Shown here in pieces: positions 1 through 5,052 of a DNA stretch of 5,849 nt. A program made the position numbers and the translations under genes. The stretch spans positions 1-5,849 of the forward strand of contig JADGRS010000223.1 of the NCBI GenBank assembly GCA_017880705.1, written 5' to 3'. The DNA comes from Burkholderiales bacterium (GTDB taxonomy: Bacteria > Pseudomonadota > Gammaproteobacteria > Burkholderiales > Usitatibacteraceae). Numbering within the stretch: the first letter of the stretch is position 1; each line of letters starts with the position of its first letter. The notes beneath the pieces are model-generated. The model made no database searches and was not told the DNA's origin. It saw only the letters and a list, made by a program, of their open reading frames with translations.

Positions 1-486
1 GCCTACGATGTGATGAAGCTCGAGAAGGGCGCCGGCGAGGGCCTCGACGACGGGCGCGTGAGGCGCTTCCTCGACGAGGTATGGAAGAAGCCCAAGATGT
101 CGATGGCGGAGGGCCACGCGATCATGAACCTCTGCATGGCCGCGAGCTACGATCCGGATCCCGCGGCGCCCAACGGCTTTCGCCTGCCGCTGAATCTCGA
201 GACGGGCGAGATCATCCCCGAGCGGTGGAAGCGCTGGCGCGACAACGATCCGGTGAACCTCGTCGCGAAGTATCGCAAGAACCTCGAGTCGCTGCGCGGC
301 ATCTACATCGATTGCGGCTCGCGCGACCAGTACCACATCCACTACGGCGCGCGCATCCTGTCCAAGCGGCTCCATGAAGCGGGGATCAAGCACGACTACG
401 AGGAGTTCGACGACAACCATTCGGACGTGGATTACCGGATGGACGTGTCGCTGCCGTTTCTCTTCCAGGCGCTCAAGCCGGCCTGA
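1..486 (+). CDS. Alpha/beta-hydrolase-fold esterase, C-terminal part (5' end off window)
   Basis: The reading frame is open from the first base to the TGA at 484-486, giving 161 visible residues. The N-terminal part, including the expected nucleophile elbow (GxSxG), lies outside the window. The visible part resembles the putative-esterase family (esterase D / enterochelin-esterase type). A hydrophobic strand ends in Ile-Asp-Cys-Gly-Ser-Arg-Asp, whose second Asp (codon 325-327) is a good candidate for the acid of the catalytic triad. A helix follows, then a Tyr-Glu-Glu-Phe strand, then Asp-Asn-His-Ser (His codon 418-420), the likely catalytic histidine just before the C-terminal helix. The likely activity is hydrolysis of a carboxylic ester; the substrate cannot be told. 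A stretch of Asp, Pro and Trp residues (about 165-260) probably forms a lid or cap. It converges with the AraC gene, 19 bp between stops, so the two are probably not co-regulated. Family call is fairly firm; subfamily is unknown. Confidence 0.8.
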   Translation, partial: AYDVMKLEKGAGEGLDDGRVRRFLDEVWKKPKMSMAEGHAIMNLCMAASYDPDPAAPNGFRLPLNLETGEIIPERWKRWRDNDPVNLVAKYRKNLESLRGIYIDCGSRDQYHIHYGARILSKRLHEAGIKHDYEEFDDNHSDVDYRMDVSLPFLFQALKPA

Positions 487-489
487 CCG

Positions 490-504
490 CGCGAGCGCTT
501 CGCG
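490..504. terminator. Small GC hairpin between convergent stops
   Basis: Between the esterase stop (486) and the AraC-family stop (506) the sequence CGCGA-GCGCT-TCGCG can fold into a 5-bp stem with a 5-nt loop. It is symmetrical, so it would form in transcripts from either side. There is no T-tract on either strand, so it is not a canonical intrinsic terminator. It is listed because it is the only structure in the 19-bp gap that could end both transcripts. Confidence 0.2.
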
Positions 505-505
505 G

Positions 506-1441
506 CTACGCCGTTCGCACGCGCCTTCTCTTGCGCCAGATCGAGGGAGGCTTTCCGAAAGCGCGCCTGAACGCGGCGGAGAAGGCGCCCGCGGATTCGT
601 ATCCGGCGTCGTGGGCGATCGATTCGACGCGGCGCGTGGTGGTGAGGAGATATTCCGCGGCCATCAGCAATCGCCATCGCGTGAGGAACGCGAAGATCGG
701 CTCGCCCATCACCTCGCTGAAGTGATCGGCGAGCGCGCTTCGCGACAGTCCCACCTGGCGCCCAAGGCGCTCGACGGTCCAGGGCTCCGAGGGACGCCCG
801 TGCACGAGGGCGAGCGCGCGCCCCACGTAGCGATCGTTGAGGCCGGCGATCCAGCCCCTGCCGCCCGGCGGCAGCCAGTAAACGTAGCGGCTGATCGCCT
901 CGATGATGACGAGCTCGGCGAGGCGCGAGCGTTCGGCCGTAGCGCCCACCGGGGGCGCGGCGCTCGCGGAGAGCGTGAGGCCGAGCGCGTCGGTGAGCCA
1001 GTAGAGCGCCGGCGCATTGTGTAGGTCCACGCGCATCACGTCGGGAAGCGAGGCGATGAGCGGCTCGGCGAGATGGCGCTCGATCGACGCCGAGAGCGCG
1101 ATCCATCGCGTGGGCGCCCCGTCGCCGCCGATGCGGATCGGCACCAGCTCGCCCGCGACGGGCGTCTTCACGAGAGTCGAGAGCGACCGGGCGTCGGCGT
1201 CGAGCGAGCTGCCGATGAGGTGCGCGTCTCCTCGCGGCAGCAGTGCGAGCTCGCCCGTCTTCAACGCGATCGCCTCGCTCGTGCCGGTCTTCAGGAGGCA
1301 TTCGCCCTCGATCACCAGGTGCGCGCGGGCCATCGCCGGAGTGGCCGAGACGGACACACACCACGGCGCGCGCGCCGTGGCGTCGAGAGTGACGCCGGCG
1401 GTGAATCGCGCGAGTCGCAGAACTTCCGAAAGGGCGTCCAT
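506..1441 (-). CDS. AraC-family transcriptional regulator with N-terminal cupin domain
   Basis: A 311-residue protein with the usual length and two-part layout of the Cupin_6-type AraC regulators. Residues 1-190 are the sensor domain: an N-terminal helix (DALSEVLRL), an Ala-Pro-Trp segment, then a beta-rich cupin core with Glu-Gly-Glu near 45-47 and Gly-Glu-Leu-Ala-Leu-Leu-Pro-Arg-Gly-Asp near 63-72 before a His. Residues 205-305 are the double helix-turn-helix domain: first HTH around 222-245 (VERLGRQVGLSRSALADHF), second around 272-297, with the typical Ala-Gly-Tyr-Glu-Ser and FRRAFGKPPS ending. Such proteins bind promoter DNA as activators or repressors in response to a small ligand; the target is not evident. 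The ATG at 1441 is chosen because the first residues match the family N-terminus. No Shine-Dalgarno sequence precedes it, since a large palindrome begins only 8 nt upstream. It lies downstream of the DUF2863 gene on the same strand, 114 bp away. Confidence 0.9.
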   Translation of the reverse strand: MDALSEVLRLARFTAGVTLDATARAPWCVSVSATPAMARAHLVIEGECLLKTGTSEAIALKTGELALLPRGDAHLIGSSLDADARSLSTLVKTPVAGELVPIRIGGDGAPTRWIALSASIERHLAEPLIASLPDVMRVDLHNAPALYWLTDALGLTLSASAAPPVGATAERSRLAELVIIEAISRYVYWLPPGGRGWIAGLNDRYVGRALALVHGRPSEPWTVERLGRQVGLSRSALADHFSEVMGEPIFAFLTRWRLLMAAEYLLTTTRRVESIAHDAGYESAGAFSAAFRRAFGKPPSIWRKRRRVRTA

Positions 1442-1449
1442 GAGAAGTC

Positions 1450-1531
1450 GGAAATTGGTGTCAGGTACGCATTTCGGCGGCGAGCATCGGCATGCCGATG
1501 CTTCCGAAATGCGTACCTGACACCAATTTCC
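1450..1531. repeat. 82-bp nested palindrome (REPIN-like / small mobile repeat)
   Basis: The outer arms 1450-1477 and 1504-1531 are perfect reverse complements over 28 bp (left arm begins GGAAATTGGTGTCAGG). They enclose 26 nt, of which 1483-1502 is itself a perfect 20-bp palindrome centred on GCATGC. The only asymmetry is a 5-nt spacer (CGGCG) on the left against 1 nt on the right. As RNA or single-stranded DNA this would fold into a very stable hairpin. The GGTGTCAGGTACG-type core recalls repeats I associate with REP elements mobilised by REP-associated tyrosine transposases (Y1/IS200-like) in proteobacteria; I could not check this. No transposase gene is in the window. The element sits between the DUF2863 stop (1556) and the AraC-family start (1441) and fills most of that gap. 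It lacks a T-tract directly after the stem on either strand, so it is not a typical terminator, though it may attenuate read-through or stabilise mRNA 3' ends. Confidence 0.85.
1483..1502. repeat. Inner perfect 20-bp palindrome of the nested repeat
   Basis: The first ten bases (AGCATCGGCA) are exactly the reverse complement of the second ten. It lies off-centre by two bases relative to the outer 28-bp arms, giving a long stem with a small bulge and a distal second stem. Two-fold symmetry of this kind can also be a binding site for a dimeric protein, but nothing in the window points to one. Confidence 0.8.
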
Positions 1532-1547
1532 TCTTGGACACCAGTTT
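1519..1547. repeat. Direct repeat of the palindrome's core motif (GACACCA[A/G]TTT)
   Basis: GACACCAATTT at 1519-1529 (inside the right arm) recurs as GACACCAGTTT at 1537-1547, 18 bp downstream in the same orientation, followed by a run of T. The inverse of the core is also in the left arm (1452-1462). The repeated element therefore extends beyond the 82-bp palindrome to about 1550, nearly touching the DUF2863 stop codon at 1556. Confidence 0.6.
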
Positions 1548-1555
1548 TTTCTGCG

Positions 1556-2743
1556 TCAGTGGAAGTGGGCCGCCTGGACGTCCGCTTCCTCGGGAAGCTC
1601 CGCGTGCACGATCTCGCCCTCGCCATTGGCGAACAGCGGCGCGCCGCAATCCTCGCAGTACTCGGGCGTGAAGGTGCCGGGAAGCTTCTTCACTTCGGTC
1701 ACGCCGCACTCGGCGAGCTGCGCTAGTGCCTCGTCAAGGGGACCCGGGTGCGCGGTCTCGTCCTCGCGCCCGTAGAGGGGCCAGACGACTCCATGGGCGA
1801 CCTCGGAGTCGTCGCCGCGCGTGAACGCGATGCGGTACTCGTCGACGCGCTCTTCGCCGAAGCCCGCGACGACGGCGTGGATCTCGGCCGCCTTTGCCTT
1901 CAAGGCATTCTCGAGGAACGCGACCGCCGCGCGGACGCCGAAAGGGCGCACGCGCCGGTCGGACTCGCGGCAATTCACGTAATACGCGTCGGGGAGCAGG
2001 CATTCGAACACGCAGCCCGGAAGGAGCTTCGAGATCGTCGGGCGGGCCTGCGCGATCCATTGCTCGAGACTGCCCGCGCGCCCGGCGTGACCCGAGGCGT
2101 CCTCTTGCCAGCGGAACATCGCCTGGCCCCGGGGCACCGCGGCGCACGCGACGAGGAAGCGCGTGTCGGCGAGCAGATGCGCGGTCTCGGGCAAGCGCGC
2201 GAGGTCGAGGCGCGGCGCCTCGTTCGCGATCGCGGCTTCGGCCAGCCGCGTGGCGAGCTTGCGCAGCTCCGAGAAGTGCCGCGGCAGCTGGTCGATCGAA
2301 TAGAGGTAGGGCACGAGCGTCACGCGCGCGCCTTCCGCGAGCACGTGCGCCTGCAGCTGCACGCGAAGCGCGTCGGCCTCGCCGCGCGAGATGGCGCCCG
2401 ACGGGATCGCGTACTTGGACCACGCGACGATCGGCGCCGCGATGAGCAATGCCTGCCACGCGTGGTCGGCCTGCATGACGACGAGCGACTCCGAATCGTT
2501 CTCGACCAGCTCGATCAGCGTGTCGTAGGCGCCGAGGTTCGTCGCGTAGAGGTGGTCGAGCGCGCCGTCGATGGGCGCGTCGTTTCCGTTCTCGAGCAGC
2601 TTCGCCGTGAGGGCGGACATCTCGGCTTCCCAGAAACGGTCTTCGGTGAGGCTCCCCGAGGCGTTCAGCCCGTTCGAGAGGGCGATGAGGCGCTCGGCGT
2701 CGCGGGTGAGTCGGAGGTGGGCTTTGGCGCGGGTTCTGGGCAT
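1556..2743 (-). CDS. DUF2863 family protein
   Basis: A 395-residue protein that I recognise as DUF2863, a family of unknown function found mainly in betaproteobacteria. Family-like segments are the basic N-terminus leading to an Ala-Leu-Ser-x-Gly-Leu helix (20-27), Glu-Asp-Arg-Phe-Trp (34-38), Asn-Asp-Ala-Pro-Ile-Asp (54-59) with Leu-Asp-His-Leu (62-65), a Pro-Gly-Cys-Val-Phe-Glu-Cys strand (242-248), and a C-terminal Tyr-Cys-Glu-Asp-Cys-Gly-Ala-Pro-Leu-Phe knuckle (C363, C366). The single CxxCG knuckle could bind metal together with His380 or the terminal His-Phe-His, which is inference. No signal peptide or membrane segment is seen, so it is probably cytosolic. The ATG at 2743 is chosen over the open upstream extension because the extension runs antisense through the exonuclease gene. 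GGAA 8-11 nt upstream is a weak ribosome binding site. It is divergent from the nuclease gene. Biochemical role is unknown. Confidence 0.85.
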   Translation of the reverse strand: MPRTRAKAHLRLTRDAERLIALSNGLNASGSLTEDRFWEAEMSALTAKLLENGNDAPIDGALDHLYATNLGAYDTLIELVENDSESLVVMQADHAWQALLIAAPIVAWSKYAIPSGAISRGEADALRVQLQAHVLAEGARVTLVPYLYSIDQLPRHFSELRKLATRLAEAAIANEAPRLDLARLPETAHLLADTRFLVACAAVPRGQAMFRWQEDASGHAGRAGSLEQWIAQARPTISKLLPGCVFECLLPDAYYVNCRESDRRVRPFGVRAAVAFLENALKAKAAEIHAVVAGFGEERVDEYRIAFTRGDDSEVAHGVVWPLYGREDETAHPGPLDEALAQLAECGVTEVKKLPGTFTPEYCEDCGAPLFANGEGEIVHAELPEEADVQAAHFH

Positions 2744-2766
2744 GGCGGCGTTCCGGAAGGTCTTCC

Positions 2767-2772
2767 ATTTTA
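2767..2772 (-). promoter_or_regulatory. Candidate -10 element for the DUF2863 gene
   Basis: On the minus strand TAAAAT (5 of 6 matches to the sigma-70 -10 consensus) lies in the only AT-rich patch of the 79-bp divergent region. It would start transcription about 15-20 nt before the ATG at 2743. No good -35 hexamer is visible 16-18 bp upstream, so support is modest. Confidence 0.3.
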
Positions 2773-2803
2773 CCCTTCGCCGCCGCCCGCGGCAGGATGG
2801 GAG

Positions 2804-2812
2804 TGCGATAAT
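2804..2812 (+). promoter_or_regulatory. Candidate extended -10 for the exonuclease/GIY-YIG gene
   Basis: TGCGATAAT fits the extended -10 pattern TGnTATAAT with one mismatch in the hexamer; a -35 box is not visible, which extended -10 promoters tolerate. The implied start near 2818-2820 would leave a leader of only a few bases before the ATG at 2823, so the mRNA would be nearly leaderless. That matches the lack of a strong Shine-Dalgarno sequence there (only GAAG at 2814-2817). No LexA-like CTGT-N8-ACAG operator is present. Confidence 0.3.
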
Positions 2813-2822
2813 CGAAGCCGAA

Positions 2823-4322
2823 ATGTTCGCGCCCGCAATCGCCTTCGTGGACCTGGAAACCACCGGGACCACGCCCACCGGGGACCGCATCACCGAGATC
2901 GGCATCGTGCGCGTGGCCGACGGCGAATTTCTGGACGAGTGGTCCACGCTGGTGAATCCCGAATGCAGCATTCCCGAGGACATTCGCGTCCTCACGGGTA
3001 TCACCAACGAGATGGTGCGCGGCGCGCCGACCTTCGCCGAAGTGCGCCGCGAGGTGCTCGAGCGCCTCGAGGGCCACCTCTTCGTCGCCCACAACGCGCG
3101 CTTCGACTACGGCTTCCTCAAGAACGAATTTCGCCGCATGGACGTGAAGTACACGGCCGACGTGCTCTGCACCGTGCGCCTGTCGCGCAAGCTCTATCCC
3201 GAGGCCGTGGGCCACGGGCTCGACGCGGTCATCACGCGCCACGGGCTGCAGGATTCGTATCTCGCCGAAAGCGCTTCAGGAAGCGGCGCGCAAGGGCATT
3301 CGGCGCGCACCGGCCGGCATTCGGCGCTGGGCGACGCGCGCGCCCTGTGGCGCTTCGTGCAGATGCTCTACCGGGAGCGCGACGCCACGGAGATCGAGGC
3401 CGCGGTGAAGCGCCTGCTCAAGATTCCGAGCCTTCCGCCGCAGCTCGCGCCCGACGCGCTCGAGGGGCTGCCCGAGGGCCCCGGGGTGTATCGCTTCTAC
3501 GGCGTGAACGACCTGCCGATCTACATCGGCAAGAGCGTGAACCTGCGCGACCGGATTCGCTCGCACTTCTCGGGCGACTACCGCTCGGCGAACGACGTTC
3601 GCCTCTCGGGCGAGATCCGGCGCATCGAGGTCGAGGAGACCGCGGGCGAGCTGGGCGCGCTCCTGAGGGAGGCGCGCCTCGTGAAGGACCTCCTGCCGCT
3701 GCACAACTATCGGCTGCGCCGGAAGTTGAACGCGTGCTTCATCCGGCTGCCGGACCTGCGCTCGCCGCCGGCGGTGGTGCAGGCGAAGGACATCGACTGG
3801 AGCGCGCGCGATACCGGGGCCGAGGCGCTCTACGGGCCCTTCGCGACGAGGGCGCACGTGAAAGCGCTTCTCGAGCAGGTCGCCGGCGATGAAGGCTTGT
3901 GCTGGCGCCAGCTCGGCTGGGAGAAGCGCGGCGGCCCGTGCTTCGCGCGGCAGGTGAGGAAATGCCGCGGCGCGTGCCTCGGCGAGGAGACCGCGGAGCA
4001 GCACAACCTGCGCCTCGTCACGGCGCTCGCGCCGCACCGCCTCGCCGATTGGCCCTGGCCCGGGCGCGTCGCCATCCGCGAGCGCCATCACGACGGCGCG
4101 TTCGAGGAGGCGCACGTCTTCGAACGCTGGTCGCACCTGGGCACGGCGCGCTCCGAGGACGACCTGCGGGAGCTCGCGCAGGCGCGCGCCGAGATCGATT
4201 TCGATCCCGACATCTATCGCATTCTCGTGAGCCACATCGCGAAGCACCGCCGCTCGGTGCTTCCGCTCGCGGGGCTGGCCGCGGTGCTCGAGGATGACCG
4301 GGAGTACCTGCCGTCGGACTAG
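2823..4322 (+). CDS. DEDDh 3'-5' exonuclease fused to Cho/UvrC-like GIY-YIG endonuclease
   Basis: A 499-residue, probably cytosolic two-nuclease fusion. Residues 6-185 are a DnaQ/epsilon-like DEDDh exonuclease: Asp10 and Glu12 in FVDLETTG, Asp95 in HNARFD, and His166 with Asp171 in HSALGD; all five metal or catalytic positions are present. Residues 212-300 are a GIY-YIG domain: Gly-Val-Tyr (221-223), IYIGKS (233-238), probable catalytic Arg244 and Glu283, then PLHNYRL. Residues 335-395 match the UvrC/Cho segment with cysteines 360, 373, 381 and 385. Their spacing closely follows the E. coli UvrC cysteines reported to hold a [4Fe-4S] cluster. The UvrB-binding, RNase H-like and HhH parts of UvrC are absent, so the C-terminal ~290 residues resemble Cho, which cuts DNA 3' of a lesion in nucleotide excision repair. 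The start at 2823 fits the exonuclease N-terminus; an in-frame ATG at 2742 would add 27 atypical residues. The loop before His166 is expanded. Related proteins are annotated as a DNA polymerase III epsilon subunit, but a replisome role is unlikely. Confidence 0.92.
   Translation: MFAPAIAFVDLETTGTTPTGDRITEIGIVRVADGEFLDEWSTLVNPECSIPEDIRVLTGITNEMVRGAPTFAEVRREVLERLEGHLFVAHNARFDYGFLKNEFRRMDVKYTADVLCTVRLSRKLYPEAVGHGLDAVITRHGLQDSYLAESASGSGAQGHSARTGRHSALGDARALWRFVQMLYRERDATEIEAAVKRLLKIPSLPPQLAPDALEGLPEGPGVYRFYGVNDLPIYIGKSVNLRDRIRSHFSGDYRSANDVRLSGEIRRIEVEETAGELGALLREARLVKDLLPLHNYRLRRKLNACFIRLPDLRSPPAVVQAKDIDWSARDTGAEALYGPFATRAHVKALLEQVAGDEGLCWRQLGWEKRGGPCFARQVRKCRGACLGEETAEQHNLRLVTALAPHRLADWPWPGRVAIRERHHDGAFEEAHVFERWSHLGTARSEDDLRELAQARAEIDFDPDIYRILVSHIAKHRRSVLPLAGLAAVLEDDREYLPSD
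3295..3327 (+). repeat. In-frame 12-bp direct repeat (21-bp period) beside the exonuclease His motif
   Basis: GGCATTCGGCGC occurs at 3295-3306 and again at 3316-3327, 21 bp apart, exactly seven codons. It encodes two His-Ser-Ala triplets (His159 and His166). Only the second is followed by the Leu-Gly-Asp that completes the DEDDh motif. This looks like a tandem duplication within an expanded Ser/Gly/Ala-rich surface loop. Confidence 0.7.
4319..4322. other. Shared CTAG: overlapping convergent stop codons
   Basis: The palindrome CTAG supplies the TAG stop of the nuclease gene (4320-4322, plus strand) and the TAG stop of the SRAP gene (4321-4319, minus strand). The two coding regions therefore overlap by 4 bp with no space for a terminator, so their transcripts must overlap at their 3' ends. 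Confidence 0.9.
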
Positions 4323-5002
4323 AGAAGCTCCTGCTGCCCCCAGCCCGGCTCCGCATCGTTCAGGCACTCGGGCACGTCGTTCTTCGGGCTGCTCACGAGC
4401 CTGCTCACCGCGCGCAGCTTCATCGCCCCGTCGTAGGGCGTCAGGAGCGTGAGCGCGTCGGCCGGGTCCGCGGAAAGCCAGCGCTCTTCCGCATCCGGCG
4501 GGATGATCACCGGCATGCGATCGTGAATCTCCGCGACGCGGGAATTGGCCTCCGAGGTCACGATCGTGAACGTCTCGACCGCGTCGCCGCCTTCGGGCCG
4601 CCAGCGTTCCCACAACCCCGCGAACGCGAAGAGCGGCCGATCGGGAAGCGTGATCGCGTAGGGCTGCTTGTGTCCCGCGGCGCCCTTCCATTCGTAGAAT
4701 CCCGTGGCAGGAACCAGGCAGCGCCGCTGCCTCACCGCCGCACGAAAGGCGGGCTTCGCCTCGATCCCTTCGCTGCGAGCGTTGATCATCTTCGTGCCCG
4801 CCGAGAGATCCTTCGCCCAGAAGGGCACGAGGCCCCAGCGCAGGAGCGCGGCTTCGCGCGAGCCGCCCTCGCCGGTGCGGATCACGGGCGCGAGCTGCGT
4901 CGGCGCGATGTTGAAGCGTCTCGCCGCGGGCTCGCTCATCGGCACGCGGAACGTATACGCGATGACGTTGCCGTCCGCGTCGAGAAAGTAGCGACTGCAC
5001 AT
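4319..5002 (-). CDS. SRAP (SOS response-associated peptidase) family abasic-site protein, YedK/HMCES-like
   Basis: A 227-residue protein of full family length. It begins Met-Cys-Ser-Arg, and removal of Met1 would expose Cys2, the catalytic nucleophile that in YedK and HMCES forms a stable thiazolidine crosslink with abasic sites in single-stranded DNA. The other active-site residues are present: Asn74 in Ile-Asn-Ala-Arg-Ser-Glu, Glu104 in Gly-Phe-Tyr-Glu-Trp, and His160 in His-Asp-Arg-Met-Pro. Also visible are Asn-Ile-Ala-Pro-Thr (31-35), Trp-Gly-Leu-Val-Pro-Phe-Trp (56-62) and the C-terminal Val-Ser-x2-Val strand (199-203) preceding Pro211-Glu212. The start is fixed by the need for Cys2. Its role is inferred to be protecting abasic sites from strand breakage and error-prone processing. 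It converges on the exonuclease/endonuclease gene, sharing the stop palindrome, and diverges from the SRPBCC gene. No LexA operator is visible upstream despite the family name. Confidence 0.95.
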   Translation of the reverse strand: MCSRYFLDADGNVIAYTFRVPMSEPAARRFNIAPTQLAPVIRTGEGGSREAALLRWGLVPFWAKDLSAGTKMINARSEGIEAKPAFRAAVRQRRCLVPATGFYEWKGAAGHKQPYAITLPDRPLFAFAGLWERWRPEGGDAVETFTIVTSEANSRVAEIHDRMPVIIPPDAEERWLSADPADALTLLTPYDGAMKLRAVSRLVSSPKNDVPECLNDAEPGWGQQELL

Positions 5003-5023
5003 GTATGGATCCCGCTGCGCCGA

Positions 5024-5029
5024 CTTATA
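5024..5029 (-). promoter_or_regulatory. Candidate -10 element for the SRAP gene
   Basis: Minus-strand TATAAG (5 of 6 matches) lies 22 bp upstream of the SRAP ATG, implying a leader of about 14 nt. The hexamer 17 bp further upstream, TTTATG, is a poor -35. It overlaps the candidate -10 of the opposite gene. No clear Shine-Dalgarno sequence precedes the SRAP start. Confidence 0.3.
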
Positions 5030-5031
5030 CT
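5026..5031 (+). promoter_or_regulatory. Candidate -10 element for the SRPBCC gene
   Basis: TATACT (5 of 6 matches to TATAAT) lies in the short AT-rich part of the 50-bp divergent region and would start transcription near 5037-5039, right at the ribosome binding site. No convincing -35 hexamer is seen. It shares bases with the minus-strand candidate at 5024-5029. Confidence 0.3.
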
Positions 5032-5036
5032 ACCGC

Positions 5037-5043
5037 AGGGAGG
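5037..5043 (+). promoter_or_regulatory. Strong ribosome binding site (AGGGAGG) for the SRPBCC gene
   Basis: AGGGAGG ends 9 nt before the ATG at 5053. It settles the start there rather than at the in-frame ATG at 5005, which lies outside the family-like region and has no such site. It is the clearest Shine-Dalgarno sequence in the window. Confidence 0.75.
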
Positions 5044-5052
5044 CCCCATAAA

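Noticed and set aside
1532..1550. Palindrome plus TTTTTT as an intrinsic terminator
   Set aside because: The T-run is 13 nt from the stem on the plus strand, where no gene ends, and there is no T-run after the stem on the minus strand.
2742..2822. In-frame ATG at 2742 as the nuclease start, sharing CATG with the DUF2863 start
   Set aside because: The 27 extra residues do not look like an exonuclease N-terminus; the ATG at 2823 lies just before the first catalytic motif.
2744..2822. LexA/SOS operator upstream of the nuclease, or upstream of SRAP at 5003-5052
   Set aside because: No CTGT-N8-ACAG-like site could be found in either intergenic region, so SOS control is not claimed.
1748..3892. 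Very long plus-strand open frame (714 codons) antisense to the DUF2863 gene and running into the nuclease gene
   Set aside because: Arg/Ala/Gly-rich translation with no recognisable motif; a GC-driven shadow of well-supported genes in other frames.
3276..5000. Long minus-strand open frame (574 codons) across the nuclease and SRAP genes
   Set aside because: Arg/Ala/Leu-rich low-complexity translation, out of frame with SRAP and antisense to the nuclease; no domain signal.
5005..5052. In-frame upstream ATG at 5005 as the SRPBCC start
   Set aside because: It adds 16 residues unlike the family, while the ATG at 5053 has an AGGGAGG at good spacing and leads straight into the membrane anchor.
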